A stretch of DNA of 64,000 nt from Actinoplanes siamensis (GCF_016862395.1 NZ_BOMW01000009.1:1-64000), one strand, 5' to 3'; shown: positions 44,607-53,317, counted from the stretch's first letter. Notes: generated by a model from the sequence alone, not told the origin. Numbers and translations are program-made.

Positions 44607-45001
44607 CTACGGAGGAAGTGTTGATTCCTGAGGATCTGCGGTACACCGCGGAGCACGAGTGGGTCGCCGGTGACGGCAGCGGCCCCGTGCGGGTGGGGAT
44701 CACCCACTTCGCGCAGGACGCGCTCGGTGACATCGTCTACGTCCAGCTGCCCGAGGAGGGCACCGCGCTCGCCGCCGGCGACTCGATGGGCGAGGTGGAG
44801 TCGACCAAGAGCGTGTCGGAGATCTACGCGCCGATCGCCGGCACCGTGGTGGCCCGCAACGACACGCTGGGCGACGAGCCGGAGCTGATCAACGCCGAGC
44901 CGTACGCGGCGGGCTGGCTGGTCGAGATCGCGCCGGCCGACCCGGCGGCTCTGGCGGGTCTCCTGGACGCCGCGGCGTACCAGGCGCTCACCGAGAGCTG
45001 A
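44603..45001 (+). CDS. gcvH: Glycine cleavage system H protein
   Basis: GcvH carries the aminomethyl group on a lipoyl arm between the P, T and L proteins of the glycine cleavage complex. The 132-residue protein has PEDLRYTAEHEWVAGDG, VGITHFAQDALGDIVYVQLP and the lipoylation site GEVESTKSVSEIYAPIAG with Lys69. GTG 44603 overlaps the DUF881 stop. As in Mycobacterium (Rv1826), it lies next to garA and away from other gcv genes. Confidence 0.96.
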   Translation: MTTEEVLIPEDLRYTAEHEWVAGDGSGPVRVGITHFAQDALGDIVYVQLPEEGTALAAGDSMGEVESTKSVSEIYAPIAGTVVARNDTLGDEPELINAEPYAAGWLVEIAPADPAALAGLLDAAAYQALTES

Positions 45002-45101
45002 GCCGCATCGACCCGGATCTTCCGGCTTGCCCGCGAGTCTGGTTGCCCTGCCATATTTGGGCTGACTAGGCTCGCGGGGCACATGTAGAACTGTTATTCC
45101 T

Positions 45102-45131
45102 TTGAAACCGTCCTGCCCAAACCAACATAGT
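45102..45131 (+). promoter_or_regulatory. Candidate promoter for garA
   Basis: TTGAAA (45102-45107) and CATAGT (45126-45131) are spaced by 18 bp within a distinctly AT-rich patch (45060-45135) of the 219-bp gcvH-garA gap. Transcription would begin about 80 bp before the garA start codon. Confidence 0.5.
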
Positions 45132-45220
45132 CGTGCGTCGGGCCTTGATGGCCTCGGCGAGGTCGCACCATCGGACCTGGCCGGTCGAGGCGACGACCAA
45201 CTGATCCGTGAGGTGGTCCG

Positions 45221-45673
45221 ATGACGCGCCCAGACGACGAGTTCCCCCCACTCGACGTCACGTCCACGCTGAACCTTGGCGCCCTTGACGAGGTGCTCGA
45301 GGGGCCCGAGACAGACGTGGTGCCCAGCCGCGTGTCCGGCTCTCTGCCGCCCGGCATGGCGCTGCTGGTGGTCCGGCGTGGCCCGAACGCCGGTGCCCGG
45401 TTCCTGCTCGATCACGACGTGACGACCAGTGGGCGGCACCCGGACAGTGACATCTTCCTGGACGACGTGACGGTTTCCCGCCGCCACGCCGAGTTCCACC
45501 GTGACGGGGGCGTGTTCACCGTTCGCGACGTGGGCTCGCTCAACGGCACGTACGTGAACCGCGAGCGGGTCGAGGCGGCGACGCTGAGCAACGGCGACGA
45601 GGTCCAGATCGGCAAGTTCCGTCTGGTGTTCATCGCCGGCCCGCGGCCGGAGGGCGAGGGCGGCCGGGCGTGA
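45221..45673 (+). CDS. garA: FHA protein GarA/OdhI
   Basis: GarA binds and inhibits 2-oxoglutarate dehydrogenase and regulates glutamate metabolism; phosphorylation of its N-terminal Thr by PknB or PknG makes it fold on itself and release its targets. The 150-residue protein has the N-terminal phospho-site segment LDVTSTLNLGALDEVLEG (Thr14, Thr16) and an FHA domain (VVRRGPNAGARFLLDHDVTT, SGRHPDSDIFLDDVTVSRRH, RDVGSLNGTYVNRERVE). In mycobacteria the motif is ETTSV; DVTST here keeps the threonines. It overlaps the MerR gene by 4 bp. Confidence 0.93.
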   Translation: MTRPDDEFPPLDVTSTLNLGALDEVLEGPETDVVPSRVSGSLPPGMALLVVRRGPNAGARFLLDHDVTTSGRHPDSDIFLDDVTVSRRHAEFHRDGGVFTVRDVGSLNGTYVNRERVEAATLSNGDEVQIGKFRLVFIAGPRPEGEGGRA

Positions 45674-46410
45674 ACCCGTCGGGGGCGGCCGCACGGGACC
45701 CGGGGGCGTCGCGTCCCCAGGGCGGACGCGACGGTGCGCTGATGAGCATCGGGGAGGTGCTGGCCCAGCTGCGCACCGAGTTCCCCGACACCACGATCTC
45801 GAAGTTGCGGTTCCTGGAGGCGGAGGGTCTGGTCGACCCGCAACGCACCGCCTCCGGGTACCGCAAGTACTCCTGGAACGACGTGGCCCGGCTGCGTTTC
45901 GTGCTGACCGCCCAGCGCGATCAGTACCTCCCCCTGCGGGTGATCCGGGAGCAGCTGGACCGGATGGAGCAGGAACCGGTGGTGCCGCAGCGCCCGACGC
46001 TGGTCGCGGTCGGCACCCAGCGCGCCGCCGATCCGGCCGACGCCCGGATCCCGAAGGACGAACTGGTCGAGCGGACCGGGATCGATGAGGCGCTGCTGGC
46101 CGAGCTGGAGCAGATCGGCCTGGTGGTGGCACGTCCGCCCGGCTGGTACGACCCCGACGCAGTGATCATCGTCGAAGCCGTGGTGGGTCTCACCCAGTTC
46201 GGTCTGGAGGTGCGTCACCTGCGCGCTTTCAAGAACGCGGCGGACCGGGAGGTGGGACTGTTCACGCAGTTGCTCGCTCCGCTGGTGCGCCAGCAGGACC
46301 CGGCGGCCCGGGCGCGGGCCGGCGACACCGCCCGTGAGCTGCAGGCACTCTCGCAGCGGCTGCACGCGGCGCTGGTGCGCACCGGACTGCGCGGCGAATT
46401 GGGTCGCTGA
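45670..46410 (+). CDS. ftsR: MerR-family regulator FtsR (Rv1828 type)
   Basis: The 246-residue protein has an N-terminal winged helix (about 25-100: MSIGEVLAQLRTEFPDTTIS, KLRFLEAEGLVDPQRTASGY, RLRFVLTAQRDQYLPLRVIR) and a C-terminal region with a second DNA-binding-like part (GIDEALLAELEQIGLVVARP, TQFGLEVRHLRAFKNAADRE). The Corynebacterium homologue FtsR activates ftsZ. GTG 45670 overlaps the garA stop (GTGA). Confidence 0.88.
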   Translation: MNPSGAAARDPGASRPQGGRDGALMSIGEVLAQLRTEFPDTTISKLRFLEAEGLVDPQRTASGYRKYSWNDVARLRFVLTAQRDQYLPLRVIREQLDRMEQEPVVPQRPTLVAVGTQRAADPADARIPKDELVERTGIDEALLAELEQIGLVVARPPGWYDPDAVIIVEAVVGLTQFGLEVRHLRAFKNAADREVGLFTQLLAPLVRQQDPAARARAGDTARELQALSQRLHAALVRTGLRGELGR

Positions 46411-46535
46411 CCGCGTTCCGGCCTACCCTGTGCGGGGTATCCCGCGCGGCGCAGATCAGGTCCGCGTGCGTGTACCGTGCAGGGTAAGGGGCGGCCGTGC
46501 GGGGGCGGCGACAACGACGAACACGGAGGCGGGCG

Positions 46536-47000
46536 GTGCGCGAGCTGAGCGTGGTCGGGGTCCGGGTGGAGCTGCCCAGCAACCAGCCGATCGTGTTGCT
46601 GCGGGAGAACGACGGGGACCGGTACCTGCCGATCTGGATCGGTGCGGTGGAGGCGACCGCGATCGCCTACGAGCAGCAGGGCGTGAAGCCGGCCCGGCCG
46701 TTGACCCACGATCTCCTGCGCGACATTCTGGCGGCGGTGCAGCAGCCGCTGAAGGCGGTGGAGATCACCGAGCTGAAGGACAACGTCTTCTACGCGGATC
46801 TGCTGATCGGCGACAACCTGCGGGTGTCCGCGCGGCCGAGCGACTCGATCGCGCTGGCGCTGCGGGTGGGCGCGCCGATCCGGTGCGCCGACCAGGTGCT
46901 CACCGAGGCCGGCATCGTGATCCCGGATGAGCAGGAAGACGAAGTGGAGAAGTTCCGGGAGTTCCTGGACCAGGTGCGGCCCGAGGATTTTGCGGGCTAA
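46536..47000 (+). CDS. Bifunctional nuclease family protein (DUF151, Rv1829 type)
   Basis: The 154-residue protein is one DUF151 domain: ELSVVGVRVELPSNQPIVLL, RYLPIWIGAVEATAIAYEQQ, PLTHDLLRDILAAVQQPLKA and VSARPSDSIALALRVGAPI. Related plant and Thermotoga proteins show DNase and RNase activity; in actinobacteria the role is not defined. GTG 46536 follows GGAGG by 8 nt, so I prefer it over the upstream Arg-rich extension. Confidence 0.9.
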   Translation: MRELSVVGVRVELPSNQPIVLLRENDGDRYLPIWIGAVEATAIAYEQQGVKPARPLTHDLLRDILAAVQQPLKAVEITELKDNVFYADLLIGDNLRVSARPSDSIALALRVGAPIRCADQVLTEAGIVIPDEQEDEVEKFREFLDQVRPEDFAG

Positions 47001-47172
47001 AACCCCCGGACGCGCCGGAGAGTAACGGCATATCGGCGTGTCGCTCGTCCGAACGCGGCGTGTCGTGCGGTTACCTCCATCTTTCACCCGTGACTGAGAT
47101 ATACGCTCGTGAAGTCCAGGTGAACCGGCACCGCCCAGATTCGTTGATGACGGGCAGCGGGGAGGTAGTCGC

Positions 47173-47721
47173 GTGCACGAGCAGCCTCTTGAAGGCCCAC
47201 TCGTCGGCGAGGACGGCTCGGTCGGCTATCGCGGAGTGACGGCTTGCCAGGCGGTCGGCATCAGCTACCGCCAACTCGACTACTGGGCGCGCACCACGCT
47301 GGTGGTGCCGAGCGTGCGGGACGCCTCCGGCTCCGGCACGTCGCGCCTCTACTCGTTCCGTGACCTGGTCGTCCTGAAGGTGGTCAAGCGCCTGCTGGAC
47401 GCCGGTGTCTCGCTGCAGAACATCCGGCGCGCGATCGACACGCTGCGCTCGCACGGCGTCGAGGACCTGGCCGGGATCACGTTGATCTCGGACGGCACGA
47501 CGGTGTACGAGTGCCGCTCCCCGGAGGAGGTCGTCGATCTGCTCCAGGGCGGCCAGGGCGTGTTTGGCATCGCCATCGGCGGGGCGTTCAAGGAGATCCA
47601 GGGCTCGCTGTCGCATCTGCCCGCCGAACCGGCGGCGCCGCAGCCGGCCGGGGAGCGGCCCGAGGAGCCTGCGGCCGGTGACGAACTGGCGGCCCGGCGG
47701 GCCCGCCGCCGTGCCGGCTGA
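47173..47721 (+). CDS. MerR-family regulator (Rv1830 type)
   Basis: The 182-residue protein has a MerR winged helix (about 18-90: VGYRGVTACQAVGISYRQLD, YWARTTLVVPSVRDASGSGT, RLYSFRDLVVLKVVKRLLDA) followed by a small domain (VECRSPEEVVDLLQGGQGVF-like, here VYECRSPEEVVDLLQGGQGV). A Glu/Ala/Arg-rich tail ends the protein. It closes the Rv1822-Rv1830-like block and lies 172 bp from the nuclease gene with its own upstream region. The start is GTG 47173 after GGGGAGGT. Confidence 0.88.
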   Translation: MHEQPLEGPLVGEDGSVGYRGVTACQAVGISYRQLDYWARTTLVVPSVRDASGSGTSRLYSFRDLVVLKVVKRLLDAGVSLQNIRRAIDTLRSHGVEDLAGITLISDGTTVYECRSPEEVVDLLQGGQGVFGIAIGGAFKEIQGSLSHLPAEPAAPQPAGERPEEPAAGDELAARRARRRAG

Positions 47722-47891
47722 TCCCGACCGGCACGGCGTGATCCCGGCCCGGTCGCGCCACGGCGGCGTACTCGGGAACGGCTCGTTTCGGGTTCGCTGA
47801 GCCGACCGTGGGGCCGGCTGGTGGGGAACGTGTGCGGATCCTGCCGGCTTCGGTTCCAACACCAGATCCCGGGGAGCGCTTCGCGCGTCCG

Positions 47892-50603
47892 TCACATCTC
47901 CTGGATCACCTTGTGCACGTGCAGAGACCATTCGAGATCGGCGGCGTACGCGTCCGGCTGCCGCTCCATCAGCCCGTGCCGGATCGTGAGCGCCTCGTCG
48001 ATCGCGGCCTGCGCCTGCGCCCGCTCGCCGAGCACCACGTGCCGGACGGCGAGATCGGTCAGCGCGGTGGCCAGACCCGGCCAGAACATGTCCGGCCGCC
48101 TCGCCGTCAGCCCCCGGCGGATCGCCACCGCCTCCTCGGCCACGGCGCGGCTCTGCTCGTCCCGGTCGAGCAGGCCCAGAGTGATGCCGAGCACGCTCAG
48201 CGACGTGGCCAGCTCGGGCCCGGACTCGTCCGGCCATGCCGCGGCGAGCTGCCGGTAGAGGGTGACCGACTGCTCGATCGCGGTGAGCGCCTGCGGGTGC
48301 CGCTCCAGCGCGCCGAGCCCGAGGGCCAGGTTGCGCAGCGCCAGCGCCAGCTCGGGCAGGAACGTCTCCGGCTGCCGCCCGGCCAGCCGCCGGTAGATCT
48401 CGGTGGCCTCGGCGACCGCGGCCAGCGCCGGTTCCGGCTGGTCCAGCTCACCGAGGCGGACGGCCAGGCCGCTCAGCGAGCGGGCCAGGCCGGCCTCGTA
48501 GGTGGTGGCCTCCTGCGCGGCGAGCCGGCGGTGCAGCAGGACGGCTTCCTCGATCGCCGCCAACGCCGGGCCGTGGCGGCCGAGATCACCGAGCCGGACC
48601 GACAGGTTGTACAGCGCGGTGGCCAGCTCCGGCAACCGCCCGGTCCGCCGGTGCCGCTCGGCGATGCGCTGGGCGACCTCGGCCGCCGCGGGGCTGGACC
48701 GGGGCAGCCGCTCGCCGATTCGGGCCAGGCGTTCCGGCGGGACGTCCGGGCCGGCGGCGATCAGCCGCAGCGCGGCGATCAGCGGCTCCGGCTCGGCCAC
48801 GCGGGTGACCGCGTCGAGCGCGGCGTCGGTGAGGTGCTCGGCGTGCCTGACACACAGGTCGGTCAGGGCGGCCGGCTGCCCGGCACGGGCACAGACCACG
48901 AGCAGACGGCGCAGCTGGCTTCGGTCGGCGACCGGGAGGAACGGCTCGGGCAGGGTGGGGGAGGCGGCCAGGCGGCGGCCGGCGAAACGCTCGGCGAGCC
49001 GGTCCGGCCGCGGGCCGTCCCAGAACCGGCCGTCCGGGCCGGGATAGAGCTCGGCCAGCCAGTCCAGGACCGGGCCCGGTTCGGCCAGGACGGCGCTCAG
49101 GAGGCGCGCGGCCTGGTCCCGGTCGGCCGCGCCGAACAGGATCATCACCGCCAGCAGGTCGTGCAGCTCCGATTCCGGCAGGTCCAGGCCCTGCCAGGCC
49201 GCGGTGAACGCCCAGTGGCGCTGCTCGTGGGCGAGCACCCGGTCCGGTGGCGTCTTGCGCCCGTCGGCTGCCGGGCCGGGCCACATCGCGTCCAGCAGAT
49301 CGGCGAGGGCCTCGGTCTGCACGGTCAGCGCCTGCCCACCGGCGTCCCGCGCCGTCCCGGCGAGGCGCGCCGCGGTGCCCGGCCAGTCGTGCGTGGCGTA
49401 CCCGGGGATCCGCGGCAGCGCCGCGCCCAGGTCGTGGACCGCCCGCCGGTACGCGTCCCGGCGGTCCGGCTCGTCGTCGTCCAGCGCCACCACCGGGGCG
49501 CCGCCCAGCAGCGGCTCGGACCGCAGCGTGGTGTCACGGGCCAGCAGCAGCACCCGCAGCGGCTGCCGGCCGTCGTGCCGCCCGCACGCCTCCAGCAGCG
49601 CCCGGACCTGCCCGGGACGGCTCTCGGCGTCGTCCACCACGATCAGCAGCGGCACCACCACGTCGCCGATCGGCCCGAGCGTCTCGCCGCCCACGTCCTC
49701 GCGTAGCCACAGCGTCGCCCAGCCGACAGCGGTCAGCCGCCGCACCAGCTCGTGGCCCACCCGGGACTTGCCCTGCCCGGCCGGACCGTGCAGCAGCATC
49801 GCCGCGAAGCCATTCCCGGAACACCAGGCGCCCAACTCGTCCATCAGCCGGTGCCGCCCGCGGAACCCGACGACCTGCGCCCCGGCCCGCAACAGCGCCG
49901 ACGGCGAGCGCGGTCGGCCGGGGTCGCCCCGCTGCGCCCCGGCCAGTTCCACAGGCCACAGTCGCAACTGGTCGCGCCCGGCGGCGGCGAGGAAGTCCGG
50001 CTCCCGGCACAGCGCGCTGACCGGGACCGTCTCCAGCGCCCCGGCGTGGCCGCCGGTGACCACCCCGGTCAGCAGGCCGTGGCAGAAGACGGCGGCCCCC
50101 ACCGCGCCGGCCGGCAACGGTCCGGTCTCCGCCGGCCCACCGCTCACCCGGAGCACGAACCGGTCCCCGGCGCCCGGATCCACCGAGCCGGCGACCTGCC
50201 ACGCCTCGGCGGCCCACTGCGGCCGGTGGAATCCCCACGCCGCACCGGGCAGGCCGGGCCGGCTCGTCGCCACCCGCCCGAGAGCCGGGTCCGGCCCGCC
50301 GGCCCCGGCCCAGCCCGGATCGTCCACCCGGACCAGCGCGGCGTCGTCCGGCCCGCCCGGAGTCCCGCGCCAGGCGACGACGCCGTCGAAGGCCCGCCCG
50401 GACACCGCCGGGTAGACGGTGACCGCCGCACCGGCCTCCGGCACCGCGCGGGCCGAGGTCAGCACGAGCCGCCCGGCGATCAGAAACCCGGACCCCCGCA
50501 GGCCCGGCGCCTCCACGCCCACCACACGCCCCGCCCGCACGCCGTCAGCCCGCCCGCTGCCCGGCGGCGCGACCACGACCCAGCTCGATCTGCACCCGAC
50601 CAC
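47892..50603 (-). CDS. Degenerate trypsin-like domain, STAND-type NTPase and TPR-like region
   Basis: From GTG 50603 the protein has 903 residues. Residues about 36-195 follow a trypsin-like protease (GSGFLIAGRLVLTSARAVPE, DDAALVRVDD, GAVGAAVFCHGLLTGVVTGG), but the His position is Arg52 and the Ser position Val168; only the Asp (about 87) remains. Then comes an NTPase with Walker A LLHGPAGQGKSRVGHE (about 270-285) and Walker B LLIVVDDAES (about 318-327). The C-terminal third has TPR-like repeats of about 45-50 residues (ALYNLSVRLGDLGRHGPALA, SGLAVRLGELDQPEPALAAV, LALRNLALGLGALERHPQAL). Such layouts occur in regulatory or defence-related NTPases. The start is uncertain; GTG 50537 is an alternative. 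Confidence 0.8.
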   Translation of the reverse strand: MVGCRSSWVVVAPPGSGRADGVRAGRVVGVEAPGLRGSGFLIAGRLVLTSARAVPEAGAAVTVYPAVSGRAFDGVVAWRGTPGGPDDAALVRVDDPGWAGAGGPDPALGRVATSRPGLPGAAWGFHRPQWAAEAWQVAGSVDPGAGDRFVLRVSGGPAETGPLPAGAVGAAVFCHGLLTGVVTGGHAGALETVPVSALCREPDFLAAAGRDQLRLWPVELAGAQRGDPGRPRSPSALLRAGAQVVGFRGRHRLMDELGAWCSGNGFAAMLLHGPAGQGKSRVGHELVRRLTAVGWATLWLREDVGGETLGPIGDVVVPLLIVVDDAESRPGQVRALLEACGRHDGRQPLRVLLLARDTTLRSEPLLGGAPVVALDDDEPDRRDAYRRAVHDLGAALPRIPGYATHDWPGTAARLAGTARDAGGQALTVQTEALADLLDAMWPGPAADGRKTPPDRVLAHEQRHWAFTAAWQGLDLPESELHDLLAVMILFGAADRDQAARLLSAVLAEPGPVLDWLAELYPGPDGRFWDGPRPDRLAERFAGRRLAASPTLPEPFLPVADRSQLRRLLVVCARAGQPAALTDLCVRHAEHLTDAALDAVTRVAEPEPLIAALRLIAAGPDVPPERLARIGERLPRSSPAAAEVAQRIAERHRRTGRLPELATALYNLSVRLGDLGRHGPALAAIEEAVLLHRRLAAQEATTYEAGLARSLSGLAVRLGELDQPEPALAAVAEATEIYRRLAGRQPETFLPELALALRNLALGLGALERHPQALTAIEQSVTLYRQLAAAWPDESGPELATSLSVLGITLGLLDRDEQSRAVAEEAVAIRRGLTARRPDMFWPGLATALTDLAVRHVVLGERAQAQAAIDEALTIRHGLMERQPDAYAADLEWSLHVHKVIQEM

Positions 50604-50853
50604 CCTTGCACGCCGGCCGCGCGCCCGCACCGTCCTACCGGACGACCTTTCCCGGTACGACCCAGCGCGGCTCGGGTCGTCGGCGCACCAGAGGGCCGAT
50701 CTGTGGCGTTCCGACGAATCGGGCATTGACGAAGCCGGGTGGCGTTCGAGGGGGCCGGCGGCATTGCGGCGATATCGGCGGACACGATCGGGCGGGTCGG
50801 TCGCGCCGGGACCCGGGCTCGCACCGCCCGGTGAACGGGCGCGGTCGACCCAA

Positions 50854-51429
50854 CTAACCGCGGCTGAAGCGGTCGAGCAGCAGGGCCAGCCGGCGCTCCT
50901 GGGCCTCCCGGGGCAGCCGCCCGCCCCGGGTCAGCGTCGTCAGCCCGTGCAGGCTGGCCCAGAACAGCTCGGTGTACGTGTCCAGGTCGGCGTCGCCGGC
51001 CGAGGGCCGCACCGCCTCGCGCAGCTCGGCGAACCCGGCCCGCAGCGGCGCCGGGGTCTCCGGGCTGGCGAACGTCAGGTCGACGGCGCTGGTGAACATG
51101 GTCTCGTACAGGACCGGCCGGGTCTCGGCGAAACGCGTGTACGCGGCGGCCACCTCGGCCAGCGCGGTGTTCGCGTCGGCGGCGCCGGCCCGGGCCGCCC
51201 GCAGCGTGGCGGCCAGCTCGGCGAAGCCGTCGAGCGCCACGGCGGCCATGATGGCGTCCTTGCCCTTGAAGTGGCTGTAGAGCACCGGCTGGCTGTACTC
51301 GATCCGCTCGGCGAGCCGGCGGGTCGTGACGGCGTCCCAGCCCTCGGCCTCGGCCAGTTCCCGGGCGGCGTCGACGATCAACCGCTCCCGTTCCGCACGC
51401 TCGCGCTCGCGACGCTCCTGAATCGGCAT
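50854..51429 (-). CDS. TetR-family repressor
   Basis: The 191-residue protein has an N-terminal TetR helix-turn-helix (about 15-62: LIVDAARELAEAEGWDAVTT, RRLAERIEYSQPVLYSHFKG) and a helical ligand domain (VLYETMFTSAVDLTFASPET, FWASLHGLTTLTRGGRLP) of the TetR_C_33/WHG kind. It is divergent from the DUF4267 gene and probably controls it and itself through the CTAGC sites between them. The ligand is unknown. Confidence 0.92.
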   Translation of the reverse strand: MPIQERRERERAERERLIVDAARELAEAEGWDAVTTRRLAERIEYSQPVLYSHFKGKDAIMAAVALDGFAELAATLRAARAGAADANTALAEVAAAYTRFAETRPVLYETMFTSAVDLTFASPETPAPLRAGFAELREAVRPSAGDADLDTYTELFWASLHGLTTLTRGGRLPREAQERRLALLLDRFSRG

Positions 51430-51439
51430 GACAGAGATT

Positions 51440-51502
51440 CTAGCGCCACTAGGCGAGCTGTCGATGCTCTGCTAGTGTCGCTTCAAAACCTAGCGATGCT
51501 AG
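51440..51502. promoter_or_regulatory. Two CTAG-type operators between TetR and DUF4267 genes
   Basis: CTAGCGCCACTAG (51440-51452) and the perfect palindrome CTAGCGATGCTAG (51490-51502) lie exactly 50 bp apart; a half site GCTAGTGTCGCT is between them at 51471. CTAG is rare in this DNA. The first site is 10 bp before the TetR start and the second 12 bp before the DUF4267 start, so one repressor could shut both promoters. Confidence 0.7.
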
Positions 51503-51514
51503 CGAGGAGTTCTC

Positions 51515-51886
51515 ATGATCACCACACTGGCGTACGGCCTGGCCGTCGTGCTCAACCTCTTCATCGTCTTCATCGGCGCCCGGTTCCTGCTGGTACCGCA
51601 GGCATCCGCGGCGGGTTACGGTGTGCCGGCCACCGCCGGGCAGGGCGACGCCTACCTGTCGGTCAAGGGTGTCCGCGACATCGCGTACGGCCTGATCGGC
51701 CTGGCCCTGCTCGCCTTCGCCGGGGCGCGCCCGGAGGCGTGGTTCATGCTGGTGGTCGCCCTCGTGCCGGTGGGCGACACCGTGATCGTCCTGCGGCACG
51801 GCGGCACCCGGGCGGTCGCCTTCGGCGTCCACTTCGCCACGGCGGTCGTCGTGCTCATCGACGCCGCGCTGCTGTTCGCCGCCTGA
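51515..51886 (+). CDS. DUF4267 small membrane protein
   Basis: The 123-residue protein has four hydrophobic helices (TTLAYGLAVVLNLFIVFIGA, RDIAYGLIGLALLAFAGARP, WFMLVVALVPVGDTVIVLRH, AFGVHFATAVVVLIDAALLF) with the DUF4267 segments RFLLVPQASAAGYGVP and YLSVKGVRDIAYG. The function is unknown; genes of this family are typically next to TetR regulators, as here. ATG follows CGAGGAGTTCTC. Confidence 0.9.
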   Translation: MITTLAYGLAVVLNLFIVFIGARFLLVPQASAAGYGVPATAGQGDAYLSVKGVRDIAYGLIGLALLAFAGARPEAWFMLVVALVPVGDTVIVLRHGGTRAVAFGVHFATAVVVLIDAALLFAA

Positions 51887-51901
51887 ACCGGACCGGCGGC
51901 A

Positions 51902-51979
51902 ACCGCGGCGCGGCGGCGGAGCCGGCGAGGTGGATCAGCGGCGGGCGCACCGCGGCGCGGCGGCGGAGCCGGCGAGGTG
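51902..51979. repeat. 31-bp perfect direct repeat, 47 bp apart
   Basis: The same 31 bases occupy 51902-51932 and 51949-51979 (unit begins ACCGCGGCGCGGCGG). They lie between DUF4267 and the glyoxalase remnant and mark a local duplication. Confidence 0.8.
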
Positions 51980-52009
51980 ATCCGTGGCCGAGCGCGGCGC
52001 GCCGCCGCC

Positions 52010-52124
52010 GCGGGAATTCTCCCGGGCCCTGCTGGAGGATCCGGATCGCGTTCCCGGACGGGTCGCGCGGGCCCAGGTCGGCGCCGTAGAGGTGGTCGGT
52101 CGGCTCCTGCGTGATACTCAGGCC
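52010..52124 (-). pseudogene. C-terminal remnant of a VOC/glyoxalase protein
   Basis: The minus strand reads LSITQEPTDHLYGADLGPRD, PSGNAIRILQQGPGEF. Intact VOC proteins end with the same pattern (TQEPTDHFYG, RDPFGN, IRI). No start or N-terminal half is present. It lies directly after the MFS gene in another frame and overlaps its last codons. Confidence 0.65.
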
Positions 52125-53317
52125 AGGGGAGCCGTCTCGGCGCGGGCTTCTCGAGAGCTGACCGGTTCCGCGTACTCGCCGCCGCGCACCCGCGTCGCCA
52201 GCACGTAGACCAGCAGCGCCGCCACGGTGACCGCCGCGCCCGCCCACAGCGGCGAGGTGTAGCCGAGCCCCGCGGTGATGGTCAGCCCGCCCAGGTAGGC
52301 GCCGAAGGCGTTGCCGATGTTGAACGCGGCGATGTTCGCGCCCGAGGCCAGCGTCGGAGCCTGCCCGGCGTGCCGGAGAACGCGCATCTGCAGGCCCGGC
52401 ACCGTGGCGAAGCCCAAGCCGCCCATCAGCAGCAGCCCGGCGACCGCGGCGACCTGGTTGCCCGCGGTCAGCGCGAATCCGGCGAGGATCACCGCGAGGC
52501 CGGTCAGCAGGACGACCAGGGTGCGCGGCAGGTTCCGGTCGGCGGCGCGGCCGCCGAGGATGTTGCCGGCGAACAGGCCGGCACCGAAGACGATCAGAAG
52601 CCACGGTACGGCGGCGGCGGTGAACCCGGATACTCCGGTCAGCGTGTACGCCAGGTAGCTGAACGCGCCGAACATTCCGCCGAAGCCGAGGATCGTCACC
52701 AGGATCGAGAGCCACACCTGCGCGCTGGTGAAGACACGGAACTCGCGGAGCGGGCCGGCGCCGGCGGCCGCGGGGGTGGCCGGCGTCAGGGCGGCGATCC
52801 CGGCGAAGGCCAGCACGCCGACCGCGGCGATGGCCCAGAACGTCGAACGCCAGCCGGCGGCCTGGCCGAGGAACGTCCCCAGGGGAACGCCGAGCACGTT
52901 GGCCACCGTCAGGCCGGTGAACATGGTGGAGATGGCCGCGGCCTTCTTCGCGGCCGGGACCAGGTCGGTGGCGACCACCGAGCCGATGCCGAAGAACGCG
53001 CCGTGGCACAGCGCCGCCAGGACGCGGCCCAGCAGCATCAGCGGATACGTCGGGGCGAGTGCCGAGAGCACGTTCCCGGCGATGAACAGAATCATCAGGG
53101 CGAGCAGCGCCCGGCGCCTGTCGATTCGGGTCAGGGCCGCTGTCAGCAGGATCGCGCCGACCGCGACAGCCAGGGCGTATCCGGAGATCAGGCCGCCGGC
53201 GACGGCCTCGGTGACGCGGAAGTCGGCGGCCACCTCGGGCAGCAGGCCGGCGATGACGAATTCGGTCAGGCCGATCCCGAAGCCGCCGATGGCCAGCGCG
53301 TACAGAGCGATGGGCAC
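52118..53317 (-). CDS. MFS efflux transporter (AraJ/CmlA-like)
   Basis: The 399-residue inner-membrane protein has 12 predicted helices and belongs to the drug:H+ antiporter group. It begins VPIALYALAIGGFGIGLTEF, VIAGLLPEVAADFRVTEAVA; helix 4-5 loop LLGRVLAALCHGAFFGIGSV and VLGVPLGTFLGQAAGWRSTF are typical of AraJ/CmlA proteins. It probably exports a drug or sugar-like compound. GTG 53317 has GGAGG 7 nt upstream. It is divergent from a MarR gene that likely represses it. Confidence 0.92.
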   Translation of the reverse strand: MPIALYALAIGGFGIGLTEFVIAGLLPEVAADFRVTEAVAGGLISGYALAVAVGAILLTAALTRIDRRRALLALMILFIAGNVLSALAPTYPLMLLGRVLAALCHGAFFGIGSVVATDLVPAAKKAAAISTMFTGLTVANVLGVPLGTFLGQAAGWRSTFWAIAAVGVLAFAGIAALTPATPAAAGAGPLREFRVFTSAQVWLSILVTILGFGGMFGAFSYLAYTLTGVSGFTAAAVPWLLIVFGAGLFAGNILGGRAADRNLPRTLVVLLTGLAVILAGFALTAGNQVAAVAGLLLMGGLGFATVPGLQMRVLRHAGQAPTLASGANIAAFNIGNAFGAYLGGLTITAGLGYTSPLWAGAAVTVAALLVYVLATRVRGGEYAEPVSSREARAETAPLA

